From DATDAW01 sp036524675 (GTDB taxonomy: Bacteria; Verrucomicrobiota; Verrucomicrobiia; Chthoniobacterales; DASVRZ01): 16,253 nucleotides of DNA. Both the position numbers and the translations under genes were made by a program. The notes under the pieces are model-generated. The model was not told the origin of the DNA, did not search any database, and was given only the letters and a program-made list of their open reading frames with translations. The stretch spans positions 1-16,253 of the forward strand of contig DATDBU010000203.1 of NCBI GenBank assembly GCA_036524675.1. The letters are read 5' to 3'. Shown in pieces: positions 1 through 6,406 of the stretch (position 1 is the stretch's first letter; each line of letters opens with the position of its first letter).

Positions 1-1677
1 GCCAATCTCGCGGACACAACCTTTTTCCATCACGACGATTTTGTGTGCGGACTGAATCGTGGACAGCCGGTGCGCGATGACCAGGGTTGTTCGGCCGATC
101 ATCAGACGTTCCATGGCTTCCTGGATCATTCGTTCCGACTCCGTGTCGAGCGCGCTCGTTGCTTCGTCAAAAATCAGGATGCGGGGATTTTTCAGAATCG
201 CCCGCGCGATAGCGACGCGCTGCTTTTGGCCGCCTGACAGATGGACGCCACGCTCGCCGACTGCCGTGTTGTATTTATCCGGCAGCTCCATGGTGAAATC
301 ATGCGCATTGGCTGCTTTCGCTGCGGTCTCGATTTCGGCTTGGGAAGCCTCCGGCCGGCCATAGCGGATATTTTCGGCGATCGAACCCGAGAAAAGAATG
401 CTCTCCTGCAAAACGATGCCGATTTGGTTCCGGAGCGATTTCATCGTTACATCGCGAAGATCATTGCCATCGAGGAGGATCTGTCCGCCGTCTACGTCGT
501 AGAATCGAGCCAGGAGGCTGATCAAGGTGCTTTTCCCTGATCCGCTGGGACCGACGAGTGCCGCCACCTGGCCTGGCTCGACGGTGAAATTGATGTCGGT
601 GAGTGTGTGGCCTTTGCGGCCCGGAGCCAGGGCTTTGCTGGTATCGTAATCAAAATCCACATGCCGGAATTCGATGCGCCCATGTGTGCAGGCGAGGACG
701 CGCGCGTTTGGCCGGTCGGCAACGGACGGAACGGTGTCGAGCAACGCATAAATTTTTTCCAGAGATGTCGTTGCGCGTTGGAAAGTCGCGTTTAAGTCGA
801 TCATCCGCACGATGGGAGAAAAAACAAAACCGATGTAAGTGTTGAAAGCGACCAGGGTGCCGATGTCCATCTTTCCTTGAATGACCAGCCAGCCGCCGTA
901 GCTGAGCACTACAAGGCCTCCGACCGAACCGAGCACGTCGGCGACCACCCATAGAATGGTGTTGCGCATGGAAAGCTGCCGGAAGTTATGGAAATCGCTC
1001 TCTATACCGCGGGTGAATTGCGCGATCTCCGCGTCTTCGCGTCCGAACGATTTGATCAAGCGAGGACTGGCGATACGCTCATTGAGGAACCCGACAACGT
1101 GGTCCCAGTTGCGACGGTGCTTGCGACTCTCCAGGCGCATCCGCCGGCGGTGATACAGGTAATTGAATACGAAAAATGGCAGTACAGCGCACGTCGCGAG
1201 CGCCAAAGGCCAGTAAATGGCGAATAGAATTACCAAGACGCCGCCCACCGTGACGAGATCTGCCACTACGTTGATAAGAACCGCGCTTACGAGATTGTAG
1301 AATTCACCCGTATCCTGCGTGACACGGGACACCATTTTCCCGGTTTGTTGGCTGTCGAAAAACCGAATGGAGAGGCTCTGAAGATGGGCAAAAACCTGAA
1401 TCCGCATGTCGCAAGCCATCCGCATACCCACCTTGGACAGTGTGTAATTTCTCCAAACGGATACGATCCCGCGCAGAACGAAGAAGACCGTAAAAAGAAT
1501 CATCATCTGCGTGAGCAGCGTGGAATCCTTGTTCGGTAAGGCTTTGTCGATGAGAACCTTAATAATCCATGGAGACGGCAGCGTCAGCAGTGTGACGAGA
1601 AGGATGAGCGCGGCCCCTAGGGCGATCTGCCACGCGTAAGGTTTTGAAAACAACAGGAAACGTCGGAAGACGCTCAT
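1..1677 (-). CDS. ABC exporter half-transporter (membrane domain fused to ATPase), 3' end cut by window
   Basis: This is an ATP-driven inner-membrane exporter of the MsbA/LmrA type. The N-terminal half has several hydrophobic segments (about residues 17-42, 56-75, 133-165 and 245-300) typical of the six-helix exporter domain. The C-terminal half is a complete ATPase core: Walker A GPSGSGKST at residues 376-384 (bases 526-552), signature LSGGQ at about 480-484, Walker B ending in D504-E505, and the H-loop histidine at 536. I read 559 codons without a stop; the family usually ends at about 580-600, so only a short C-terminal tail is missing. ATG at 1677 puts the first hydrophobic segment at the usual distance; a TTG 15 bases upstream is less likely. 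No Shine-Dalgarno is visible. A terminator lies just upstream (1751-1787), so it probably has its own promoter, which I could not identify. The substrate cannot be told from sequence; lipid or lipid A export is the common role of the closest family. Confidence 0.93.
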   Translation of the reverse strand, partial: MSVFRRFLLFSKPYAWQIALGAALILLVTLLTLPSPWIIKVLIDKALPNKDSTLLTQMMILFTVFFVLRGIVSVWRNYTLSKVGMRMACDMRIQVFAHLQSLSIRFFDSQQTGKMVSRVTQDTGEFYNLVSAVLINVVADLVTVGGVLVILFAIYWPLALATCAVLPFFVFNYLYHRRRMRLESRKHRRNWDHVVGFLNERIASPRLIKSFGREDAEIAQFTRGIESDFHNFRQLSMRNTILWVVADVLGSVGGLVVLSYGGWLVIQGKMDIGTLVAFNTYIGFVFSPIVRMIDLNATFQRATTSLEKIYALLDTVPSVADRPNARVLACTHGRIEFRHVDFDYDTSKALAPGRKGHTLTDINFTVEPGQVAALVGPSGSGKSTLISLLARFYDVDGGQILLDGNDLRDVTMKSLRNQIGIVLQESILFSGSIAENIRYGRPEASQAEIETAAKAANAHDFTMELPDKYNTAVGERGVHLSGGQKQRVAIARAILKNPRILIFDEATSALDTESERMIQEAMERLMIGRTTLVIAHRLSTIQSAHKIVVMEKGCVREIG

Positions 1678-1750
1678 ATTTTTGTGTTCCAAGGAGATCG
1701 AGCCTATTTCGCCGCACGAAAAAGGAAAGCCGATAGAAGAGCTGACCTTT

Positions 1751-1787
1751 AAACAAAAAAACACCGGGGAGGGTCGCTCCCCGGTGT
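1751..1787 (-). terminator. Intrinsic terminator of the PUR-domain gene
   Basis: Bases 1761-1770 (ACACCGGGGA) pair perfectly with 1778-1787 (TCCCCGGTGT), and 1771/1777 adds an eleventh G-C pair around a five-base loop. On the minus strand the hairpin is followed at once by a T-rich run (complement of 1751-1760), the classic rho-independent layout. Pointing leftwards, it ends the transcript of the gene at 1873-2142 and separates it from the ABC exporter. A second small hairpin (AGAGGT/ACCTCT, 1810-1825) lies between the stop codon and this terminator but has no T-run. Confidence 0.9.
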
Positions 1788-1872
1788 AACCGTGAATAGA
1801 AGGTTAATGAGAGGTTTTCACCTCTGTGCGAGCATGAGATCCAAATGGATTACCGTTCGCCTGATCAAATAG

Positions 1873-2142
1873 CTACGTGAGACTGCGTTCGTATTCCACG
1901 AGCCGCGTAAGGGCTGCGGCAAAATCCTCGAAAGCCTGAGCCGGCAACATAATCGTATCCCGCCGGCCGTTGACGTCCTCTGTGATTTTCATGAAACGTC
2001 CGCGCGCATTTTCCTTGAGATCGAGGAAAAATATCTTGCGGTCGATAATCACTTTCTCCGTTGCAATAGGTGCGTCCGGCACTCTGTGTTCCGTCCGTCC
2101 ATTCCGATAATCATTTCTAACTGGCCACTCTGATTGAGACAT
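1873..2142 (-). CDS. Small PUR-domain (DUF3276/PurA-like) nucleic-acid-binding protein
   Basis: An 89-residue protein that looks like one PUR repeat. From about residue 30 it reads as a beta-strand KIFFLDLKENARGRFMKI, the pattern of PUR-alpha repeats (hydrophobic strand, D-x-K-E-N, R-G-R-F, K-I-x-E), then a second strand with RDTIMLP and a C-terminal amphipathic helix (about 68-86). The family binds single-stranded DNA or RNA, and bacterial members are short and act as dimers; the bacterial role is poorly defined. The N-terminal 29 residues are polar and probably flexible. ATG at 2142 follows a good promoter (2167-2195) with a leader of about 18 bases and no Shine-Dalgarno. It is probably monocistronic, having its own promoter and terminator. 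I infer the family from the repeat pattern; a structure prediction would settle it. This is not the adenylosuccinate synthetase also called PurA. Confidence 0.82.
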   Translation of the reverse strand: MSQSEWPVRNDYRNGRTEHRVPDAPIATEKVIIDRKIFFLDLKENARGRFMKITEDVNGRRDTIMLPAQAFEDFAAALTRLVEYERSLT

Positions 2143-2166
2143 GTGCTTGGTTTGGTCGTATTGCCG

Positions 2167-2195
2167 ACTAAATGGCTGCTGCAGGGTAAAGTCAA
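2167..2195 (-). promoter_or_regulatory. Predicted sigma-70-type promoter of the PUR-domain gene
   Basis: On the minus strand there is TTGACT (2190-2195; five of six match the -35 consensus), a 17-base spacer, and TTTAGT (2167-2172; four of six match the -10 consensus). Transcription would start near 2160, giving a leader of about 18 bases before the ATG at 2142. It sits downstream of trpS, so the PUR gene can be expressed separately. Prediction from consensus only. Confidence 0.55.
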
Positions 2196-2352
2196 CCGAT
2201 CAAGCCGGAAAACCTGCAAAAACACAAGGAAAATGCGGTGAAATTGCTCGTTTTCAGTCCGTTTGAGGCACGTGTGCGGAACTCGACTTTACGCTGGTGG
2301 CTTTGATTTTTGTTTCCGCCAAAGCGGTAGAAGCCTGCGGATGGAAGCCTTC
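2196..2352. other. Spacer between trpS and the PUR-gene promoter
   Basis: Together with the promoter this spacer makes up the 210-base gap after the trpS stop. I see no convincing terminator for trpS; a small CCGC/GCGG hairpin at about 2317-2328 has no T-run on the minus strand. Open frames crossing it on the plus strand are antisense continuations from the trpS region and are not credible genes. Confidence 0.5.
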
Positions 2353-3321
2353 TTAGTTGAGCCCGACGGCAGCCCGCACTTTGCGAATAACCGGCTCGGC
2401 AAGCGTAGCAGCTTTCGCTTTGCCTTTTTTCAAGACTTCTTCGACATAACCCGCCGACTTTTCCATCTCTTCGCGGCGTTGCCGCATCGGTTCGAAAAAT
2501 ACCCAGATCGCTTCAAAAAGCCGTTTCTTGAAATCGCCGTATCCGAAGCCGCCATTGCGGAAATCCGTCTCCATCTGAGCAATCTGCGCGTCTGGAGCAA
2601 AATGACGATACAGCGCGAGGATGCTGGATTTTTCCGGATCCTTCGGTGCCTCGACCGGCGTGGAATCCGTCGGAATTTTTTTGATCTTATCCCAAAGTTG
2701 TTTCTCGCTGAGGAAAAGCTCGATGGTGTTGTTGTAGCTCTTGCTCATTTTTTGACCATCGAGACCAGGTACTGTCTGAACTTCTTCGCGGATAATCGGC
2801 TCGGGAAGCTTGAAGACCTCGCCGTATTGCTGATTGAACTTTAGCGCCATGTCGCGGGTCATTTCCACATGTTGTTTCTGGTCACGCCCCACGGGTACTT
2901 CGTCGCTCTCATACAGGAGGATATCGGCCGCCATGAGCACAGGGTAGGCGAATAATCCGTGATTGGCCGGAATGCCGCGTGCAGTTTTATCCTTGTAGGA
3001 GTGAGCCTTTTCCAGGAGCGACATGGGAGTTATGGTGCTCAGGATCCACGAAAGCTCCGTAACTGCTGGAACGTCGCTTTGGAGAAAGAAACACGCTTTT
3101 TCCGGGTCGAGCCCGCAAGCCAAAAAGTCGAGAGCCACCTGATGTACGTATCCCCGCAAGACCGCTGGATCGCGGACTGTGGTAAGCGCATGGTAATCGG
3201 CAATAAAATAGATTGCCTCGCCCTGGTCCTGGAGCTGAATCGCTGGGCGCATGGCCCCGAGATAATTGCCGAGGTGAAGCGTTCCGTTCGGCTGGATACC
3301 TGTCAAAATTCGTTTCTGCAT
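2353..3321 (-). CDS. trpS: Tryptophanyl-tRNA synthetase
   Basis: Charges tRNA-Trp with tryptophan in the cytoplasm (class I synthetase). Both class I signatures are present: the HIGH-like motif GTLHLGNY at residues 13-20 and an exact KMSKS at 191-195. The segment PVGRDQKQHVEMTRD (about 143-157), typical of bacterial TrpS, lies between them, and the C-terminal helical anticodon-binding region follows. The length of 322 residues fits the usual 320-340. ATG at 3321 places the first strand (RILTGIQPNG) right at the N-terminus, as in the family. There is no Shine-Dalgarno. Its start is 30 bases after the stop of the upstream hypothetical gene, so the two are probably co-transcribed. Confidence 0.98.
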   Translation of the reverse strand: MQKRILTGIQPNGTLHLGNYLGAMRPAIQLQDQGEAIYFIADYHALTTVRDPAVLRGYVHQVALDFLACGLDPEKACFFLQSDVPAVTELSWILSTITPMSLLEKAHSYKDKTARGIPANHGLFAYPVLMAADILLYESDEVPVGRDQKQHVEMTRDMALKFNQQYGEVFKLPEPIIREEVQTVPGLDGQKMSKSYNNTIELFLSEKQLWDKIKKIPTDSTPVEAPKDPEKSSILALYRHFAPDAQIAQMETDFRNGGFGYGDFKKRLFEAIWVFFEPMRQRREEMEKSAGYVEEVLKKGKAKAATLAEPVIRKVRAAVGLN

Positions 3322-3351
3322 GGAAAAGGAGCGAGGAAGGCTGTTTCTACG

Positions 3352-3798
3352 CTAGTCGTGAGCACGCTTCAAAACGATTTCGCAATCGACGGTCTCACCT
3401 GTACCTAAGGGAGCGGGCACGGGCGTCACTTCCGGAATCGGCCATTTCAAAACCAGCGTGGCAAAAGTTTCCGAAACGCCTTGTGGCAATGTAGCCAAAA
3501 CAACTGCTGCATCTTCTCGTTCCAGGCCCCGTATTGCGGTTCCCCCGAGCGCTTGAGCGAGGGCAATGATCTTTGCGATTCGTTGTTCCATATCCGCATG
3601 CCCTGGGGGAATTTCGATGGTTTGCGCACCGAGCGAGGGCAGGGGAAGCGCTTTTTCTGCCACCGCCTGAACCTGGTCCTGAAGAGGAGCGAGGTTCGAC
3701 GCTGGCTTTGGCGTCCGCAACTTCCAAACGCCCCATTCTGCAACGACGCCCAAAACGATTCCGGCAGCGACGCCGATAATAAAGCTCCTTCCTTTCAC
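3352..3798 (-). CDS. Hypothetical membrane-anchored protein upstream of trpS
   Basis: I do not recognise a family. The 148-residue product starts with a positively charged tip and one hydrophobic segment (about residues 5-24), giving either a signal anchor or a cleavable signal. A proline- and alanine-rich linker follows, then a soluble domain of about 90 residues: a helical stretch MEQRIAKIIALAQALGG (about 70-86) and a strand-rich C-terminus (FATLVLKWPIP; VDCEIVLKR). The domain probably faces the periplasm. The start is GTG at 3796-3798; an in-frame TGA lies six bases upstream, so no earlier start exists. Two other open frames overlap this DNA on the same strand, but they are arginine-rich or cysteine/tryptophan-rich without domain-like order, so I take this frame as real. 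It ends 30 bases before trpS; nothing suggests a role in tryptophan metabolism. Confidence 0.62.
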   Translation of the reverse strand: MKGRSFIIGVAAGIVLGVVAEWGVWKLRTPKPASNLAPLQDQVQAVAEKALPLPSLGAQTIEIPPGHADMEQRIAKIIALAQALGGTAIRGLEREDAAVVLATLPQGVSETFATLVLKWPIPEVTPVPAPLGTGETVDCEIVLKRAHD

Positions 3799-3895
3799 AT
3801 CTCATACTTCACGAATTGTCGCGCTCTGCTACACAAAAATCCTCGCCTAAAGCGCGCAAGGCGTGTCTCTTTTCGAGCCTCCTTCTGCTTTGCTT

Positions 3896-4900
3896 ATGTC
3901 TATTCACCACTTGGATCGCGGCAAAATCTTGGTCACCGGCGGCGCCGGATTCATCGGCAGCGCACTGGTCTGGGCTCTTAACGAACGCGGATACGACAAC
4001 ATCATCATCAGTGATTTGCTCGGCAGTGACGAAAAGTGGCGCAATCTCGTTCCGTTAAAATTTCTCGATTATTTCGAAGCGACCGAGATGCATGGCCTCA
4101 TCGAAAAGCGCGATCCCATGCTGCAGGGGGTTACAACGGTTTTCCATTTAGGCGCGTGTTCGGCAACTACAGAAAAGAACGCCGAGTTTCTTGTTCACAA
4201 CAATTACGAAACGACCAAGCGGCTGGCAGCCTGGACGCAAAGTATTGAGGCCCGGTTTGTATATGCCTCATCAGCGGCCACTTATGGCGCAGGCGAAAAA
4301 GGGATGGAAGATCAGGACTTCGATCTGCACGCCTTGCGGCCACTCAATATGTATGGGTATTCCAAACACCTTTTTGATCTTTATGCGGCCGGGCGTGGGT
4401 TTCTAAACCGGATTGTCGGACTCAAGTACTTCAACGTTTTTGGCCCCAATGAATGGCACAAAGGCGATATGCGCAGCCTCGTCAACAAGGCCTACGATCA
4501 GATCCGGGAAACAGGGCGGCTGCGACTTTTTAAGAGTCATCATCCGGATTTTCGTGACGGTGAGCAAAAGCGGGACTTCTTGTACGTGAAAGACGCTGTG
4601 GCAATGACTATTCATCTCGCGGAGAATCATTCTGCGGGAGGGCTTTACAACGTCGGCTCCGGCGAAGCGAATACTTGGATCAGCCTTGCGACTGCGCTTT
4701 TCCGGGCGATGAATTTGCCGGTTAATATCGATTTTATCGATATGCCAGAGGCGATTCGGCCGAACTACCAGTATTTTACCCAAGCAAATATCGGCAAGCT
4801 TCGCGCGACGGGCTATTCGAGCCCGATAACGCCTCTTGTTGATGCCGTTGCGGATTACGCAAAGAACTACCTCATTCCGAAGAAACATCTCGGCGCGTAA
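3896..4900 (+). CDS. hldD: ADP-L-glycero-D-manno-heptose 6-epimerase
   Basis: Makes ADP-L-glycero-D-manno-heptose, the heptose donor for the LPS inner core, by NADP-dependent epimerisation in the cytoplasm. It is an extended short-chain dehydrogenase: nucleotide-binding GGAGFIGS at residues 15-22, the strand with DLLGSDEKWRNL typical of HldD, the catalytic YASSAATYG serine (about 125-126), and Y153-x3-K157 within MYGYSKHLFD. RDFLYVKD and LYNVGSGEANTW in the C-terminal half are also family-like. I chose ATG at 3896 (334 residues); a GTG at 3863 would add 11 residues that do not resemble the family. No Shine-Dalgarno is visible. The region between 3799 and 3895 must hold divergent promoters for this gene and the hypothetical-trpS pair. 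The presence of this gene implies an LPS-bearing outer membrane. Confidence 0.96.
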   Translation: MSIHHLDRGKILVTGGAGFIGSALVWALNERGYDNIIISDLLGSDEKWRNLVPLKFLDYFEATEMHGLIEKRDPMLQGVTTVFHLGACSATTEKNAEFLVHNNYETTKRLAAWTQSIEARFVYASSAATYGAGEKGMEDQDFDLHALRPLNMYGYSKHLFDLYAAGRGFLNRIVGLKYFNVFGPNEWHKGDMRSLVNKAYDQIRETGRLRLFKSHHPDFRDGEQKRDFLYVKDAVAMTIHLAENHSAGGLYNVGSGEANTWISLATALFRAMNLPVNIDFIDMPEAIRPNYQYFTQANIGKLRATGYSSPITPLVDAVADYAKNYLIPKKHLGA

Positions 4901-4929
4901 AACACCGCGGCACGTATTCTGCAGGGGGT

Positions 4930-5024
4930 AAAAGAACCCCGTCCGCCGCTGCTTGCCACGCCCTGGCATTCGTTGCCGGAAGGGTACTCCAGGAATCCAT
5001 TTTCCGACGGCGAACGAGGTCTTC
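4930..5024 (-). ncRNA. Predicted small RNA, left (diverged) copy
   Basis: The predicted transcript is about 95 nt, from 5024 to 4930. The closing stem pairs 5008-5020 with 4936-4948, 13 pairs including two that are G-U on the minus strand (5013/4943 and 5017/4939) but would be A-C mismatches on the plus strand. The U-run is only four long (4930-4933), so termination may be weak. The interior holds two hairpins: one pairing 5002-5006 with 4977-4981 (CGGAA/UUCCG), and UGCC/GGCA pairing 4965-4968 with 4954-4957 around a seven-base loop. The latter stem matches the middle copy but sits at a different place in the molecule. The copy may be functional but specialised, or decaying. Confidence 0.55.
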
Positions 5025-5029
5025 GGGAT

Positions 5030-5059
5030 CGAATAAGGATTTTTTGCGAAAGCCTTCAG
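5030..5059 (-). promoter_or_regulatory. Predicted promoter of the left small RNA
   Basis: CTGAAG (5054-5059) and TATTCG (5030-5035) occupy the places of the TTGAAA and TATAGA/TATTTA hexamers of the other two copies, with an 18-base spacer. The block TCCTTAT matches TCCGTAT in the other copies. The match to consensus is the weakest of the three. Confidence 0.35.
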
Positions 5060-5105
5060 TTTTATTGCAAAAACCGCGAGCCCTGGCGCTTGAGCTCCGG
5101 CTCCG

Positions 5106-5200
5106 AAAAAAGAGAGACCCTCGTCCGCACCGTCTACCACTTACAACTTTTGCCGACCGAATGGCACTCGCCTCATCAACCTCGAACGGACGAGGGTCTC
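5106..5200 (-). ncRNA. Predicted small RNA, middle copy
   Basis: The predicted transcript is about 95 nt, from 5200 to 5106. A perfect 14-bp stem closes it: GAGACCCTCGTCCG at 5114-5127 pairs with 5187-5200. On the minus strand two bases and then six T (5106-5111) follow, so the closing stem also makes a good intrinsic terminator. Inside is a hairpin UGCC-AUUCGGUC-GGCA (5166 to 5151) flanked by two G/U-rich, C-poor arms of about 20 bases that look single-stranded. No start codon with a credible frame lies inside. Family unknown; a trans-acting regulator is plausible from the architecture, but the target is unknown. Confidence 0.72.
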
Positions 5201-5205
5201 ACATA

Positions 5206-5236
5206 TCTATACGGAATCTTTGGAGCGTCCTTTCAA
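5206..5236 (-). promoter_or_regulatory. Predicted promoter of the middle small RNA
   Basis: On the minus strand TTGAAA (5231-5236) and TATAGA (5206-5211) are 19 bases apart. The -10-like block is preceded by TCCG, as in the right copy. Counting six bases from the end of the -10 gives a start at 5200, the first base of the closing stem. The wide spacer is unusual for a sigma-70 promoter, so another sigma factor is possible. Confidence 0.5.
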
Positions 5237-5306
5237 ACTTTCCGAAATTTTTTTTGAGCGATCTCTGAATTTTCGAAAAGACCGATCAACAACCGGAACC
5301 GCGCGG

Positions 5307-5403
5307 AAAAAAGCTGAGAACCTCATTCGCCGCCGCCAACCATTTATCTGCCTACCGACCGAATAGCACCCAATCTCAACCAACCACTGCGAATGAGGTC
5401 TCA
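5307..5403 (-). ncRNA. Predicted small RNA, right copy
   Basis: The predicted transcript is about 97 nt, from 5403 or 5402 down to 5307. The closing stem pairs 5389-5402 with 5316-5330, 14 pairs with one bulged base at 5319/5320; 5315/5403 can add one more. Its sequence (GAGACCTCATTCGC) differs from the middle copy at several places, yet pairing is kept by matched changes on both sides. Six T (5307-5312 on the minus strand) follow. The inner hairpin UGCU-AUUCGGUC-GGUA (5368 to 5353) has the same loop as the middle copy; its stem is kept through two G-U pairs that exist only on the minus strand. Confidence 0.72.
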
Positions 5404-5407
5404 CACG

Positions 5408-5438
5408 TAAATACGGATTTCGCGGGCGCTTCTTTCAA
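5408..5438 (-). promoter_or_regulatory. Predicted promoter of the right small RNA
   Basis: TTGAAA (5433-5438) and TATTTA (5408-5413) on the minus strand have the same 19-base spacer as the middle copy. The flanks GAAAGTTTGAAAG and TCCGTAT are shared with the middle copy while the bases between them vary, which points to selection on the two blocks. The predicted start is 5402, the first base of the closing stem. Confidence 0.5.
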
Positions 5439-5540
5439 ACTTTCTGAAGATTTTTGAATTTTTTCTGCCCGGATCATCACGACGACGGTTTTGGCGACTT
5501 CTACTTGCGCCGTTTCACAATTTCTCCATCCTGCATCACC

Positions 5541-6317
5541 ATGACCAACCTCCCTCTTGAAGGAAAAATCGGCGTCGTTTTTGGGGTCGCCAATAAACGC
5601 AGTATCGCATGGGCAATCGCCCAAGCCTGGGCAAAAGCCGGGGCAAAACTCTTTTTCAATTACCAAGGCGAGCGGCTCAAAGAAAACGTCGAGGAACTCG
5701 TTGGCACCTTTGGGCCGGATACTTTTCTTTTCCCTTGCGACGTAACCAGCGACGAAGAGATCACTGCATTTTTCGCCGAAGTCACCAAACACACGCCGCG
5801 TATCGACTTGCTTCTGCACGCGGTGGCGTTTGCACCGAAGGAAGCCTTGGAAGGGAATTTTCTCAATACGAGCCGAGAGGCGTTTCGCATCGCGCACGAT
5901 ATCAGCGCCTATTCGCTTGTCGGTTTATCCCGGGCGGCGGAACCATTCATGACGGATGGTGGCAGCATCGTTGCGATGACGTATTACGGCTCCGAAAAGG
6001 TGGTGCCTCATTACAACGTGATGGGTGTTGCCAAGGCGAGCCTTGAGGCTTCGACCCGTTATTTGGCGAATGATCTCGGGCCAAAAAAAATCCGCGTAAA
6101 CTGTATCAGCGCCGGCCCGGTTCAAACTTTGGCTGCGCGCGGGATCAGCGGATTTTCTTCGATGTTGAAGCATTATGAACAGCACGCGCCGTTGAAACGG
6201 AGCTGCACGCCGGCAGAACTTGGGGCGATGGGGACATTCCTGGCCAGCGATGGAGCGGCGGCGATCACGGGGCAGGTGCTTTATGTCGATGGCGGATATC
6301 AAATCATGGGGATGTGA
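5541..6317 (+). CDS. fabI: Enoyl-[acyl-carrier-protein] reductase (NADH)
   Basis: Carries out the last reduction of each fatty-acid elongation cycle (type II FAS, cytoplasm). It is a short-chain dehydrogenase fold with the FabI-type cofactor motif GVANKRSIAWAIA (about residues 15-27) in place of the usual TGxxxGxG. The active site is Y148 and Y158 with K165 in TYYGSEKVVPHYNVMGVAKA, the Y-x6-K spacing specific to FabI. NCISAGPVQTLAARGI and the C-terminal TGQVLYVDGGYQIMGM are also typical. At 258 residues the length is normal. The frame is open back to 5454, but ATG at 5541 starts right before the first strand; the extra 29 residues would be unlike the family. No Shine-Dalgarno is present. The small-RNA array lies upstream in the opposite direction, so the fabI promoter should be between about 5440 and 5540. 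Confidence 0.97.
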   Translation: MTNLPLEGKIGVVFGVANKRSIAWAIAQAWAKAGAKLFFNYQGERLKENVEELVGTFGPDTFLFPCDVTSDEEITAFFAEVTKHTPRIDLLLHAVAFAPKEALEGNFLNTSREAFRIAHDISAYSLVGLSRAAEPFMTDGGSIVAMTYYGSEKVVPHYNVMGVAKASLEASTRYLANDLGPKKIRVNCISAGPVQTLAARGISGFSSMLKHYEQHAPLKRSCTPAELGAMGTFLASDGAAAITGQVLYVDGGYQIMGM

Positions 6318-6320
6318 CGC

Positions 6321-6364
6321 TTCGGAAAATTCTGCCGCAAATGCCTTAGCTTTCGTTTTCCGAA
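6321..6364 (+). other. Stem-loop after fabI
   Basis: TTCGGAAAA (6321-6329) and TTTTCCGAA (6356-6364) form a perfect nine-base inverted repeat around a 26-base loop, four bases after the fabI stop. No T-run follows, so it may slow or protect the 3' end rather than terminate; fabI and the next gene could still be read together. Confidence 0.3.
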
Positions 6365-6406
6365 AACAGAGTGATTGAGGAGGGGCAAGAGTGATATTCT
6401 TCTGAG

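Larger units (their letters stand above)
4930..5438 (-). repeat. Tandem array of three diverged small-RNA units
   Basis: The 640-base gap between hldD and fabI is filled by three imperfect tandem units spaced about 178 and 202 bases apart. Each unit, read on the minus strand, has a TTGAAA-like hexamer, an A/G-variable spacer, a TCC(G/T)TAT block, eight bases, then a GA(A)GACC-starting stem arm, an interior of about 60-65 bases, the complementary arm, and a T-run. The middle (5106-5236) and right (5307-5438) copies are clearly alike over their whole length; the left copy (4930-5059) keeps the stem and promoter blocks but differs inside. This looks like repeated duplication of one RNA gene. I see no coding sense in it. 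Confidence 0.75.

Noticed and set aside
2263..3408. Long plus-strand open frames opposite trpS
   Set aside because: They are antisense to a fully convincing trpS; the protein sequences are rich in F, R and C without domain-like order.
4403..5140. Minus-strand frame of 245 codons over the hldD 3' end and left RNA copy
   Set aside because: It is mostly the antisense of hldD and crosses the structured RNA unit; the translation has no recognisable domain.
4973..5268. Plus-strand frames inside the RNA array
   Set aside because: They run through stems and T-runs and are not kept in the other copies.
4930..5438. CRISPR array
   Set aside because: Only three units of about 200 bases with diverged, palindromic parts; no short identical repeats with unique spacers and no cas gene.
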